Origin: Aliiruegeria sabulilitoris
Lineage (GTDB): Bacteria > Pseudomonadota > Alphaproteobacteria > Rhodobacterales > Rhodobacteraceae
Assembly (NCBI RefSeq): GCF_001558155.1
Contig: NZ_LOAS01000002.1
Span: 1 to 64,000, forward strand
Direction of reading: 5' to 3'
Length of the DNA stretch: 64,000 nt
The position numbers and the translations under genes are program-made. Shown in pieces: positions 37,895 to 46,451 of the stretch (its first letter is position 1; each line of letters opens with the position of its first letter). The notes under the pieces are model-generated. The model was not told the origin of the DNA. It searched no databases and saw nothing but the letters and a program-made list of their open reading frames with translations.

Positions 37895-37927
37895 CGAATT
37901 GTCCTTGGGCGAGTTGTTTCAGGGAAT

Positions 37928-37950
37928 GGGGCGGCGAGCCACGCCGCCCC
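37928..37950 (-). terminator. Strong hairpin after the TRAP binding protein gene (system 2)
   Basis: GGGGCGGCG (37928-37936) pairs perfectly with CGCCGCCCC (37942-37950) over a five-base loop, eight bases past the binding protein stop and 33 before the DadA-like start. No T-run on the transcript side, so partial termination or mRNA protection is likely. Confidence 0.6.
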
Positions 37951-37958
37951 GTTTGTCT

Positions 37959-38951
37959 TTACTTGCCGATCTGGTCAAGGATGCCTTGTCCCCACTCGGC
38001 ACCGACATCCTCCAGCACGATCGGCCAGACGTCTTCGCGGACCTTCGCGGCCATTGCCGCGAGTTGATCCTCTGTCAACTCGACCAGCGTGGCGCCAAGC
38101 TCATCGACAAGACGCTGTTCCCACTTGCCCTGGTCCTCTTCGGCCACGGTCCAGCGCTGTGCTTCGAACTCGGCGGCGGCGGCCTTCAGGGTCTCCTGAT
38201 CTTCGGCATCCAGTTCGGCCAGCGAACCATTCGAGATGATCATGTACCAGACTTCGAAATGCGTATTGGCCGGCACATAGGCTTTCGTCACGTCGCGGAA
38301 CGAGGCGTAGTAGCCCTCGGCGCCAGAACCGATCACGCCGTCGACAACGCCGGTCTGGATGGCGGTGAAGGCTTCGGAGAACGGGATCGGCGAGGGAATG
38401 TAGCCGAGCGCCTCGCCGGTCAGCTGGAAGGACTTGATGCCGGGCACGCGCACCTTGATGCCGTTCGATTGGCTCGGGTCGCCCGGGTTTACCGGATCTG
38501 TGTTGAGCGAGATGCCACCGAAATAGACCGGGTAGGCAGCGAGCATCGTGATGTCCTGCTCGGCATAGAGATCGGCCATGACATTGCGGACCGGGCCGTC
38601 GGGGCCGTAGATCGCGCGGGCTTCCTCCCAGCTATTCGCGAGGAAGGGGAAGGAGCTGATCTGCATCCGCCGGTCGGCGGCGGTGGCGGCGGGCTGGGTG
38701 GCCATGTCGATGGCGCCCACGCTGATGCGCTCCTGAACCGTGGTGTAGTCGCCAAGCGCGGAGGCCGGGAAGAGATTGATGGTCACGTCGCCACCGGTGG
38801 CCTCCGCGACGGCAGCCGAGAATGCGCGCAGTTCTACGTCAATGGTAGCGTCTTGCGGGCGAACGTGGCTCATCTTGAGATCCGCCGCAGTGGCGACGCT
38901 CGAGAGCGCCATCAGGGCGGTGGCAGCCGTGCCGATCAGAAAGCGTTTCAT
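37959..38951 (-). CDS. TRAP transporter substrate-binding protein (system 2)
   Basis: A 330-residue DctP protein. Signal peptide 1-22 (MKRFLIGTAATALMALSSVA, then TA), followed by DLKMSHVRP. GGAGGAC lies five bases before the start at 38951; eight further codons are open upstream. The segment IQTGVVDGVIGSGAEGYYAS is the usual DctP ligand-site region. Unusual for TRAP operons, the order here is dctQ-dctM-dctP with the oxidase genes after it, so the solute is probably an amino acid derivative or opine. Confidence 0.92.
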   Translation of the reverse strand: MKRFLIGTAATALMALSSVATAADLKMSHVRPQDATIDVELRAFSAAVAEATGGDVTINLFPASALGDYTTVQERISVGAIDMATQPAATAADRRMQISSFPFLANSWEEARAIYGPDGPVRNVMADLYAEQDITMLAAYPVYFGGISLNTDPVNPGDPSQSNGIKVRVPGIKSFQLTGEALGYIPSPIPFSEAFTAIQTGVVDGVIGSGAEGYYASFRDVTKAYVPANTHFEVWYMIISNGSLAELDAEDQETLKAAAAEFEAQRWTVAEEDQGKWEQRLVDELGATLVELTEDQLAAMAAKVREDVWPIVLEDVGAEWGQGILDQIGK

Positions 38952-38994
38952 GGGTAGTCCTCCGTTGGATATCAATAGGTTATCGTTGAGGTAG

Positions 38995-40293
38995 TCAGTA
39001 GCCGAAGACCCTCGGCAGGAAGAGCGACAAGTCGGGCCAGAGCGAGGTCAGGAAGACGACCGGCACATAGCCCGTGACGATCAGGACCATGGCGGGCGGA
39101 ATTACCTTGGTGACCTTCACGTTGCCGATCCGCGCCCCGAGATAGAGGATCGAGGCATAAGGCGGCGTCACGCCGCCCATCGCGGTATTGACCCCCATGA
39201 TCGCGGCAAACTGCACTGGGCTGACGCCGATGGCGTTCATCAGGGGCAGCAGCAGCGGGGCGATCAGGATGATGGCGGTCACGTCGTTCACCACCATGCC
39301 CACCAGGAACAGCAGGATATTGATCAGGATCAGCAGGATCACCTTGTTTTCGGTGATGCCGAAGATCGCGCTGACAAGCTGCTGCGGGATGCTCTCGTAG
39401 ACATACATCTGGCCGAGGATCATCGAGAACAGGATCATGATCATGATCGCGCCGACGGCGGTCGCGGCTTCGCTGCCGGCGCTGAGGAAGTTCTCCCAGC
39501 GCAGCCCCTTGTAGACGAAGAAGCCCACGGGAACGGCGTAGATCACAGCCAAGGCGGCCGCCTCGGTGGGCGTCATGATGCCGCCATAGATGCCGCCGAG
39601 GATCATTACCGGCATGAGCAGTGCGGGTGTCGCGTTGAAGCCGCGCTTGACGACCTCGCTGGACAGCTCGCTGAAAGTCGGTTTGTCGTCGAGCTTCAGA
39701 TCGAACTTCCGGCTCATCCAGAGGTTCACAACCGAGAAGTTGAACATGATGAGCAGGCCCGGCCCCAGCGTGGCAAGAAAACAGGCCAGGATCGAGGTGT
39801 CCGTCACCCATCCATAGACGATCATCGTGACGGAAGGAGGTATCAGCAGGCCCAGGATCGAGGAATTGGCGATGAGCGCGGTGGCGTATTCACGCGGGTA
39901 TCCGCGCTTTTCCATTTCGGGAATGAGCAGCGGGCCGATCGCGGCAATGCCGGTGAGGCCGGAGCCGGAGATGGCGCCGATCACCGCGCAGGACACGGCG
40001 GCGACGACGCCCAGACCGCCGCGAATATGGCCGATGAAGGCGTTGACGAAGCGCAGGAGCGAGGCCGCGATACCGCTTTCCGACATGATCGTGCCGGCGA
40101 GGACGAAGAGCGGGATGGCCAGCAGGACCGGGTTGCCGAGCTGCTGGAACCCCCAGATCATCATGCCCTTCATCGTCACGTCGCCGACGAAATACATCAC
40201 CATGAGGGCGGCGCCGAAGCAGTAGGGCAGCGGAACCCCCAGCGTGAGTGTCAGAACAAGGACGGCGATGGCAAGGAGCGCAATCTCGATCAT
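38995..40293 (-). CDS. TRAP transporter large permease (system 2)
   Basis: A 432-residue DctM-type permease. Motifs SSILGLLIPPSVTMIVYGWV and MGGVTPPYASILYLGARIG match the two pseudo-repeats of the family. The start at 40293 (MIEIALLAIAV) overlaps the small permease stop by four bases; a long open frame upstream is the shadow of that gene. About 12 helices. Confidence 0.92.
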   Translation of the reverse strand: MIEIALLAIAVLVLTLTLGVPLPYCFGAALMVMYFVGDVTMKGMMIWGFQQLGNPVLLAIPLFVLAGTIMSESGIAASLLRFVNAFIGHIRGGLGVVAAVSCAVIGAISGSGLTGIAAIGPLLIPEMEKRGYPREYATALIANSSILGLLIPPSVTMIVYGWVTDTSILACFLATLGPGLLIMFNFSVVNLWMSRKFDLKLDDKPTFSELSSEVVKRGFNATPALLMPVMILGGIYGGIMTPTEAAALAVIYAVPVGFFVYKGLRWENFLSAGSEAATAVGAIMIMILFSMILGQMYVYESIPQQLVSAIFGITENKVILLILINILLFLVGMVVNDVTAIILIAPLLLPLMNAIGVSPVQFAAIMGVNTAMGGVTPPYASILYLGARIGNVKVTKVIPPAMVLIVTGYVPVVFLTSLWPDLSLFLPRVFGY

Positions 40294-40760
40294 CGGGCTG
40301 TCTCCCTGGAAAGGGTGCGGATGTGTCTCAGCAGGTGCAGGGCGGTGTAGAGCATCATCAGCGCCAGCCCGATGAAGAGCGCGATGTCGGAATAGAAAGT
40401 CGGGATGTAGAGGGTCGGGCTCTCCTTCCAGACGCGCCAGGAGTAGCGCGTGAAGTCCCACGCCCAGCTCAGCAGCCACAGGCCGACAATCAGGCTTATG
40501 ATCTCGCCGATGATGGCAAGTATCGTGTGCTGGCGCTTGGTGGTCAGCCAGATTTCCAGGACATTGGCGCGGATATGGGTGTTCTCGCGCGAGGCGTTCA
40601 CCGCGCCCAGCATGTAGAGCCAGACAGTCGGGTAGAGCATCGTCTCTTCCAGCCCCATCACGGGAATCTGGAGAACGTAGCGTGTGATCACCTGCACGAA
40701 CTGACCGAGCGCGACAACGCCGATCAGGAACGTGAGCAGGTATTTCGAGAAGGTGTCCAT
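40290..40760 (-). CDS. TRAP transporter small permease (system 2)
   Basis: A 156-residue DctQ-type protein with four helices (about 10-28, 48-62, 83-105, 125-145) and the ENTHIRANVLEIWL segment typical of the family. It is the first gene of the operon, 117 bases from the divergent LysR start. Confidence 0.88.
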   Translation of the reverse strand: MDTFSKYLLTFLIGVVALGQFVQVITRYVLQIPVMGLEETMLYPTVWLYMLGAVNASRENTHIRANVLEIWLTTKRQHTILAIIGEIISLIVGLWLLSWAWDFTRYSWRVWKESPTLYIPTFYSDIALFIGLALMMLYTALHLLRHIRTLSRETAR

Positions 40761-40827
40761 GGCGTCCCCCGGTGCGGCGCTCTGGCGGCGCGGCTTTCGT
40801 CGGATTTCACTGGACACCAAGCATTAA

Positions 40828-40838
40828 ATCAATTTGAT
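40828..40838. promoter_or_regulatory. Candidate LysR box between the TRAP/oxidase operon and lysR
   Basis: ATCAA-T-TTGAT, a perfect small palindrome inside a markedly AT-rich 60-base stretch between the divergent genes. It fits the partly symmetric T-N11-A sites of LysR proteins. Position is right for control of both directions. Confidence 0.4.
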
Positions 40839-40877
40839 AATTCTTCTAAAATCATAAATTTTCTTTATGGGTGCGTC

Positions 40878-41807
40878 ATGAATCTCTCGATCCGCCAACT
40901 CTCCACCTTCCGGGAAGTCATGCGAAGCGGATCGATTTCGCGGGCAGCAAAGACGGTCGGGCGAACCCAGCCTGCGGTCAGCACGATGATTGCGACGCTG
41001 GAGGCCGAACTTGGCTTTGCCCTGTTCATCCGGGAGCACGGCAAGCTGACACCGACGCCCGAAGCGCACTATTTTCTTGAGGAAGCCGAAGCGATCCTAG
41101 CGCGGCTCGAACGTACGAAGCTGACACTCAGCAGGATCGGATCACTCGATACCGGCCGTCTGCGTGTCGCCTGTCATCCGGCCGCGTCCGGCCTGTTCAT
41201 GCCGCGTCTCCTGGCCGGATTCCTTGCCGGCAAGAGCGATGTGGATCTGTCGCTGATCATGCGATCCTCCGACGTCATCGAGGATCTGGTGGCCTCCCAA
41301 CAGTTCGATATCGGCTTCGCCGAAACGCCCGTGCGGCGGGCTTCGATCAACCAGGTGGATTTCGACCTTGAATGCGTCTGCATCTTGCCGGCCGACGACC
41401 CGCTTGCCCAGCTTGTGGAAATCACGCCCGAAGACCTCGACGGCAAACCGATGGCCCTTCTGTTCGAGCAGCATACGACGGCCACGCAAACCGAAGCGGC
41501 CTTCATTTCCGCGGGAGCTCTTTTCAACAAACGGCTGGAGTTGAGAACATCCCTTCCGGGCCTGGAGTTCGTGTCTGAAGGTTTCTGTTACATGGTGTGC
41601 GACATGATCACCGCTTACAGTCATGTTCTTTTGGGATCCGGTCATCGAGACCTTGTCATGAGACGCTTCCGACCACGTGTCAGCAACAGCGTTTCGATCC
41701 TCCGTCCGGCCTACGCAAGTCGCGCCCGGCTGGAACAGGCGTTCTCCTCACATCTTACTGATGCCATTCAGGAAATGCAGGAGAAAATGGAGCTTCATCT
41801 TTGCTAG
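40878..41807 (+). CDS. LysR family regulator of the TRAP/oxidase operon
   Basis: A 309-residue LysR protein. Helix-turn-helix at 3-60 (FREVMRSGSISRAAKTVGRT, then QPAVSTMIATLEAELG), then the periplasmic-binding-like effector domain from about 90. It is transcribed away from the TRAP/oxidase genes, the usual set-up of NocR/OccR-type activators of opine catabolism. The start at 40878 gives the standard N-terminus MNLSIRQL; a longer frame upstream runs into the TRAP gene and is not used. Confidence 0.9.
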   Translation: MNLSIRQLSTFREVMRSGSISRAAKTVGRTQPAVSTMIATLEAELGFALFIREHGKLTPTPEAHYFLEEAEAILARLERTKLTLSRIGSLDTGRLRVACHPAASGLFMPRLLAGFLAGKSDVDLSLIMRSSDVIEDLVASQQFDIGFAETPVRRASINQVDFDLECVCILPADDPLAQLVEITPEDLDGKPMALLFEQHTTATQTEAAFISAGALFNKRLELRTSLPGLEFVSEGFCYMVCDMITAYSHVLLGSGHRDLVMRRFRPRVSNSVSILRPAYASRARLEQAFSSHLTDAIQEMQEKMELHLC

Positions 41808-42087
41808 CGACCGATTGCAGATATCGGATACGCGGCCGCAGACCCTGACTGAGATCGTTGCGCCTGCCAAAGCGGAGTTCATGTTCCGCACTCGGGCACC
41901 GGACGCCCTCGAGTTGGATTAAGCAACGTGACTTGAAATTCTGCCGTCCCGATGCTTGCGTCTCGAGCGCTCGTTCATGCCCCGCAGCTCCTTCGAATAG
42001 ACGGTCACCGGTATCGCTTGTGCGTAACCCCACCACGACTGGAACGTGTTCACACAAATGTGCCATCCGCGACTTGCGTTGGATGTT
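41808..42087. other. Intergenic region after lysR
   Basis: Nothing gene-like is seen between the lysR stop and the long hairpin; short open frames lack any domain. Confidence 0.4.
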
Positions 42088-42130
42088 CGGGGAGCCTGAT
42101 CAGACCGGACCGGTCATGTCAGGCTCCCCG
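42088..42130. terminator. Long bidirectional hairpin between lysR and fasciclin gene
   Basis: Arms 42088-42108 and 42110-42130 pair at 18 of 21 positions around one base; the outer 12 bases (CGGGGAGCCTGA) and inner six (GACCGG) are perfect, with a three-base internal loop. It lies between converging genes, so it probably ends transcription from both sides. Confidence 0.65.
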
Positions 42131-42176
42131 ACGCCTCCCGGGCAGAACCAGGAAGGCGTGTCAGCTTTCGCCTCGA

Positions 42177-42662
42177 TTACTTCGGCAGGATCACCGCATC
42201 GATGACGTGGATCACGCCGTTGGATGCCTCGATGTCCGCAGTAACCACATTGGCGCCGTCGACGGTCACGCCGCCGTCGGTCATGATCGTTACATCACTG
42301 CCCTGAACGGTCGTGGCCATCATGTTGTTGCTGAGGTCTGTGCTCATCACCTTGCCGGGGACGACATGATAGGTGAGTACGGCGGTCAGTTGATCCTTGT
42401 TCTCGGGCTTCAAGAGATCTTCGACGGTGCCTTCCGGAAGTGCCGCGAAGGCCTCGTCGGTCGGAGCGAAGACGGTGAAGGGGCCTTCGCCCTTCAGGGT
42501 GTCGACAAGACCGGCGGCTTGCACGGCTGCGACGAGCGTTCCGAACGAACCGGCTCCAACGGCAGTGTCGACGATGTCCTTGCCATGGTTATCGGCAAGA
42601 GCGGTGGTTGCGGCAAACATGCTGGCGGCGACGGAGGCGGCAACGAAAGATCGACGAAACAT
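42177..42662 (-). CDS. Secreted fasciclin domain protein
   Basis: A 161-residue exported protein. Signal peptide about 1-23 ([20 protein letters not shown], then ALA). One fasciclin (FAS1) domain over nearly all the rest: [14 protein letters not shown], the [11 protein letters not shown]-box and the closing [13 protein letters not shown]. These proteins act in adhesion or cell-surface association; bacterial single-domain forms are common and poorly understood. It is followed on the same strand side by two other exported proteins upstream. Confidence 0.9.
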   Translation of the reverse strand: MFRRSFVAASVAASMFAATTALADNHGKDIVDTAVGAGSFGTLVAAVQAAGLVDTLKGEGPFTVFAPTDEAFAALPEGTVEDLLKPENKDQLTAVLTYHVVPGKVMSTDLSNNMMATTVQGSDVTIMTDGGVTVDGANVVTADIEASNGVIHVIDAVILPK

Positions 42663-42811
42663 GGTTTCTCCTTAGGTTTGTCCCCGCGGGGTGCGGAATA
42701 ATGGGGATACGGGACGGACGCCCATCTGGATCACCACTTCGGTGAACAAAACCTGTCGGGGAGGTGCTGCGCAGGCCGAAGACGCGGCGCGCACGGTCCC
42801 TCGCACGAGAC

Positions 42812-43447
42812 CTATTCGAGGTTGATCCGCCCCAGACGCGCCCGGACCGTAGAACCGGTGTCATCGCTGTCGGAAGAGACTGCGAGGCCAACCAGAACGG
42901 TCTTTTTGCTTCCGAAGGCCCGTACAAAATCTTCTTCCAGATCAACGCTTTCTCGGTAATTTCCCGTACCCGCGGATCGTCGGATGATGGTCTTTCCGCG
43001 ATTGCCAAGATAGGGTGACGACAGGACCTCGCCTCGGGCATGCTCGCCGCCCCAGACATACATAATCACGCGGGCCTCCCGCGACCTGAGCATCTTCCGT
43101 ACGCCGGCGTTTCGGCTGGCTTCGGCGAGCTCCGGCGGCATGAACACAAAATAGAGAGCAAGGTTACGGTCGTCTCCGCCCTTCCGATCGAGCTGCGTTG
43201 GCGGGACGCTGGCGAGGACAGACCAGTCCCAGGATGCCTTCGTCTTGGTGCCCTCCGAATCAGAAAGCCGGGTCCAGATCAGGGAGACGGAGCTGTCCGA
43301 GACAACCACCACCGATTGCGGCGACTGGGTCCACTGGTTGCCGGGAAGACGAGGAAACTTTTGCTCCGGCCATTGTCCGAATGGCACCGCATATCCTGCA
43401 GAGGCCGCGAGTGTCAAAAACAGGGAAAGGACCGTGGTTGCCTTCAT
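42812..43447 (-). CDS. DUF3047 family exported protein
   Basis: A 211-residue protein with signal peptide 1-20 (MKATTVLSLFLTLAASAGYA). The body matches DUF3047 in its WDWSV, GGDDRNLALYFVF and VIMYVWGG blocks, the last being its most recognisable stretch. The function of the family is unknown. It lies between the fasciclin and lipocalin genes on the same strand, with gaps of 99 to 149 bases that allow separate promoters. Confidence 0.75.
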   Translation of the reverse strand: MKATTVLSLFLTLAASAGYAVPFGQWPEQKFPRLPGNQWTQSPQSVVVVSDSSVSLIWTRLSDSEGTKTKASWDWSVLASVPPTQLDRKGGDDRNLALYFVFMPPELAEASRNAGVRKMLRSREARVIMYVWGGEHARGEVLSSPYLGNRGKTIIRRSAGTGNYRESVDLEEDFVRAFGSKKTVLVGLAVSSDSDDTGSTVRARLGRINLE

Positions 43448-43545
43448 GTATTCTCTCCGAACCGCATTGGTGATTGCAAAAAACGATAGTGCGTTAGGTC
43501 ATGGTGTGCCGGGGTCTGCCTCGGCTCGGGAGAACCGAGCCCGCG

Positions 43546-44085
43546 TCAATGGCGCACGTCCTTGAGGCGCGAGACGTCGTATCCGTTCTTCCTGAGGACA
43601 TCTTCCGCCTCTGACCGGGCGGTAGCCGAAATGGACGGGGTTCGCGCAAGGATCCAGCCGGTTGTGCCGCGAGGCGCCCCCACGACGGCAAGGTTGTAAC
43701 CTTCGTCAACGTAAAGCACCCAGTAGTCGCCCCGGGCGAAGGGCAGCCAGGGAACAAATGTCACGGACAATCTACCGGGGCCGACAACCTTCGCCCGCCC
43801 GTCGGCCGTCTTGACCTCGCCATCTGGCGCCCCCATCCGACAGGTGTTCAGGACGGAAATCGCCCCGTCGGGCCGCAGACCGTAATCCGCCGTGACGCCT
43901 TCGCATCCCTTTTCGAAGCGATTGGGGAAACGCGCGATCTCGTACCAGCGGCCAAGGTAGCGATCGAGGTCGAGGTCTTTGACCGGCGCCATCTCCACGT
44001 CACGATCCCGATAGGATTCAGCGATTGCAGGCTCGCCGTAAAATGCCATGACCCCCGCCAGGATCATGTAAAAGAATGCCTTCAT
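43546..44085 (-). CDS. Lipocalin (Blc-like), periplasmic
   Basis: A 179-residue lipocalin. Signal peptide 1-22 (MKAFFYMILAGVMAFYGEPA, then IA). The lipocalin motif LGRWYEIARFPNRFE has Gly45-x-Trp47; a second block is RGDYWVLYVDEGYNLAVVG and a third LARTPSIS. Bacterial Blc is usually an outer membrane lipoprotein, but no lipobox cysteine is present here, so this one is probably free in the periplasm. It may carry lipids or lysophospholipids. The start at 44085 is chosen for the signal peptide; the open frame begins earlier. Confidence 0.88.
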   Translation of the reverse strand: MKAFFYMILAGVMAFYGEPAIAESYRDRDVEMAPVKDLDLDRYLGRWYEIARFPNRFEKGCEGVTADYGLRPDGAISVLNTCRMGAPDGEVKTADGRAKVVGPGRLSVTFVPWLPFARGDYWVLYVDEGYNLAVVGAPRGTTGWILARTPSISATARSEAEDVLRKNGYDVSRLKDVRH

Positions 44086-44544
44086 GGTGGTCCTCCGAAT
44101 ACTGCTCGACGTGCCCTCCGCATTCCCGCGGGAATTGCTTCTCCAAAGGCGACCGAGGATCGCATTTCTACGAAACATGCCGGAAGCTGAGAGCTTGCGC
44201 ACCCGTCTTAAATCGGCTTCTGCGCCCTGACGTAATAAACAAGTGCGTCATCAACGTCGAAGAGCGGCCGGATTCGAAGAAAATTTATGACCGGCATCAA
44301 CCCGACGCACTCTACCGCGTGGAAGGCCGGACGCCAGGCACCCTTGGGCGGGGCGCGGTCCCTCGCGGCTGTCCGGGTCAAGGTCAGAGGCGCAAGCCGT
44401 GGCAGACGCATTCTCTGCAGGTACCGAACCACCTGGGTTGCAGATAGGCAGAGGTCCGTGTCGTCTACGCGATGACGTTCAAGCACATGGCAGGACCATT
44501 AGATCGAGCTTCCCGTGGCGTCACAGGCTGCCGAAGCTCTTCGA
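44086..44544. other. Intergenic region without recognisable gene
   Basis: About 460 bases upstream of the lipocalin gene and after the sugar ATPase gene. Open frames of up to about 120 codons on both strands show no domain or convincing ribosome site. The lipocalin promoter must be here. Confidence 0.4.
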
Positions 44545-45621
44545 TCAGCAAGGCTCGATCCGAGCACCATCCTGTGGATCGAAGAAGTGAAGGTTCGAAG
44601 CATCGAAGCCCAGACCGATGCATTCCTTGGATCTGATCCGAACCTTCGGATCAAGTCGGGCCGTGATTTCCTGGCCTTCGAGATCGCAGATCGCCATCGT
44701 GTCCGACCCCAGAGGTTCGTAGACATCGACTGTCGGTGTCAGCAAGCCGTCTTCGCGCGGCGCCCAATAGAGGTGTTCGGGACGGAGCCCCATGTCCACA
44801 TGCGCCCCGTTCCGGAGCGGAAGGTCTGCGGTGGGAACCGATGTCGTGCCAACGCGGAGAACGGTCTGATCTCCGGTCCGGTCCACAACAGCATCCAGGA
44901 TATTCATCTGCGGCGAGCCGATGAATTCCCCCACGAAGCGGCAATTGGGCCGCTCGTAGAGTTCAAGCGGGTGTCCTTGTTGCACGACGCGCCCCTCGTC
45001 AAGCACCACCACACGATCCGCCAGCGTCAGCGCCTCCGTCTGGTCGTGCGTGACGTAGACCGTGGTGGTGCCGAGCATCGCGTGAAGGCGCTTTATCTGG
45101 GTCCGCATCTCGACGCGAAGCTTGGCATCGAGATTCGACAGGGGTTCGTCGAACAGGAACAGCGACGGCTCGCGAACGATCGCCCGGCCCATTGCGGCCC
45201 GCTGCCTCTGACCGCCGGAGAGTTGAGCAGGCCGTCGTTCCAACAGCGAGTGGATCTGCAGGATGCGGGCGCTCTCCTTAACCTTCCGCTCGATGTCGGC
45301 CCGCTTCCAATCGCGCATTCGCAGTCCGAAACCGATGTTCTCGGCAATCGTCATATGGGGATAGAGCGCGTAATCCTGAAAGACCATCGCCACGTCACGG
45401 TCACGCGGCTCGACCTCGTTGACAAGCCGCCCACCGATAAAAAGCCGCCCGCCCGAAATCTCCTCCAACCCTGCAATCATGCGAAGCAAGGTGGATTTGC
45501 CACAACCGGACGGTCCGACGAAAACGACGAATTCGCCATCGGCGACATCAAGGTCCACGTCGTGGATCGCGCGGAAGCCTCCGTAGTCCTTGACGATACC
45601 TTCCAGCCGCACCTCAGCCAT
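44545..45621 (-). CDS. Sugar ABC transporter ATPase (MalK/UgpC type)
   Basis: A 358-residue ATPase. Walker A GPSGCGKS at 36-43, Q-loop FQDYALYPHM, signature [11 protein letters not shown], Walker B FLFDEP, H-loop VTHDQ, and a C-terminal regulatory domain with GLRPEHLYWAP. The start at 45621 gives the family N-terminus; the frame is open 16 codons further. It is transcribed divergently from the GntR-hydrolase-importer operon and, as no ATPase gene lies among the permeases at 47-50 kb, very likely powers that importer. Confidence 0.9.
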   Translation of the reverse strand: MAEVRLEGIVKDYGGFRAIHDVDLDVADGEFVVFVGPSGCGKSTLLRMIAGLEEISGGRLFIGGRLVNEVEPRDRDVAMVFQDYALYPHMTIAENIGFGLRMRDWKRADIERKVKESARILQIHSLLERRPAQLSGGQRQRAAMGRAIVREPSLFLFDEPLSNLDAKLRVEMRTQIKRLHAMLGTTTVYVTHDQTEALTLADRVVVLDEGRVVQQGHPLELYERPNCRFVGEFIGSPQMNILDAVVDRTGDQTVLRVGTTSVPTADLPLRNGAHVDMGLRPEHLYWAPREDGLLTPTVDVYEPLGSDTMAICDLEGQEITARLDPKVRIRSKECIGLGFDASNLHFFDPQDGARIEPC

Positions 45622-45680
45622 CGCCGCTCCTCTCGTCCTCGCGGCCCAGCGGGCCGGCTTTCGCGACATTCACCATTGCA

Positions 45681-45708
45681 TTATCGATAATTTGCTTGTT
45701 ATCGATAA
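45681..45708. promoter_or_regulatory. Tandem GntR operators in the divergent sugar control region
   Basis: Two identical perfect palindromes TTATCGATAA at 45681-45690 and 45699-45708, centres 18 bases apart, between the divergent ATPase and GntR starts. The regular spacing places both on nearly the same DNA face (1.7 turns), suited to cooperative binding of a FadR-type dimer pair, controlling both directions. Confidence 0.6.
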
Positions 45709-45752
45709 TCAACCTGCAAGATTCACGCATTTTCGGAGGACGCATTTCAAAG

Positions 45753-46451
45753 ATGGTTGCCGAGACCGCCCCTCGCCACGCAGCAGCACCCGCCGTTTCG
45801 AAATCCTCAGGACGACGGAGCGAGACCGTGTTTGGCGAATTGCAGCGAGAAATCGTTCTTGGCATCGCCCGGCCGGAAAGCGCCCTGATCGAGCTTGATC
45901 TCGCCAAGCGCTTCGACTGCAGTCAGGGCACGGTCCGCGAAGCCCTGATGCGGCTCAACGAGGAGGGCCTGGTCACGCGGCTGCCACGCAGGCGAACGTC
46001 GGTTGCGCAATGTCGGCCTGCCGATGCGCGGGTCTTGATCGAGCTTCGGCTGAACATCGAATGCGACAGCATCGATCGACTGATGCGCCGGGCCGACGAC
46101 GATCTCGACAGGGTCCTGCACGGCAAGCTCAATGACATGCGCAACGCCGCGCGTGATGCCGATGAATATGGGCTTGCGGCGCATGACAGGGCATTTCACC
46201 TCGCCCTCTTCGAAGCGGCAGACCTGCCATTGGTGACGCCGATCCTTCGACGATGCCTGATTCACGTTCACCGTTTCAAGATCATGAAATCTGGTCAGGT
46301 GCGGGATCTGGAAGAAACGGCGGAGCGACATGTGCCCATACTCGACGCCTTGCGTGCGCGCGATCCCCTGCGCCTCTCGGAGGTCCTGCGCCACCATATT
46401 TCCACCATCGTGGATTTCGGTCCCGATCTGACGGAACGGGCCAGCCCATGA
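45753..46451 (+). CDS. GntR family regulator (FCD type) of the sugar operon
   Basis: A 232-residue regulator. Winged helix at about 20-80 (IELDLAKRFDCSQGTVREAL, then MRLNEEGLV), FCD domain to about 225 with metal-type residues Asp and His in EYGLAAHDRAFHLAL and LEETAERHVPIL. GGAGGA is somewhat far (13 bases) from the ATG at 45753, so the start is not certain. Its stop overlaps the hydrolase start (ATGA), and it probably regulates itself and the divergent ATPase through the paired palindromes. Confidence 0.88.
   Translation: MVAETAPRHAAAPAVSKSSGRRSETVFGELQREIVLGIARPESALIELDLAKRFDCSQGTVREALMRLNEEGLVTRLPRRRTSVAQCRPADARVLIELRLNIECDSIDRLMRRADDDLDRVLHGKLNDMRNAARDADEYGLAAHDRAFHLALFEAADLPLVTPILRRCLIHVHRFKIMKSGQVRDLEETAERHVPILDALRARDPLRLSEVLRHHISTIVDFGPDLTERASP

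Noticed and set aside
44208-44486. 92-codon minus-strand frame before the lipocalin gene
   Set aside because: No domain, no ribosome site that stands out and no conserved neighbour; treated as intergenic.
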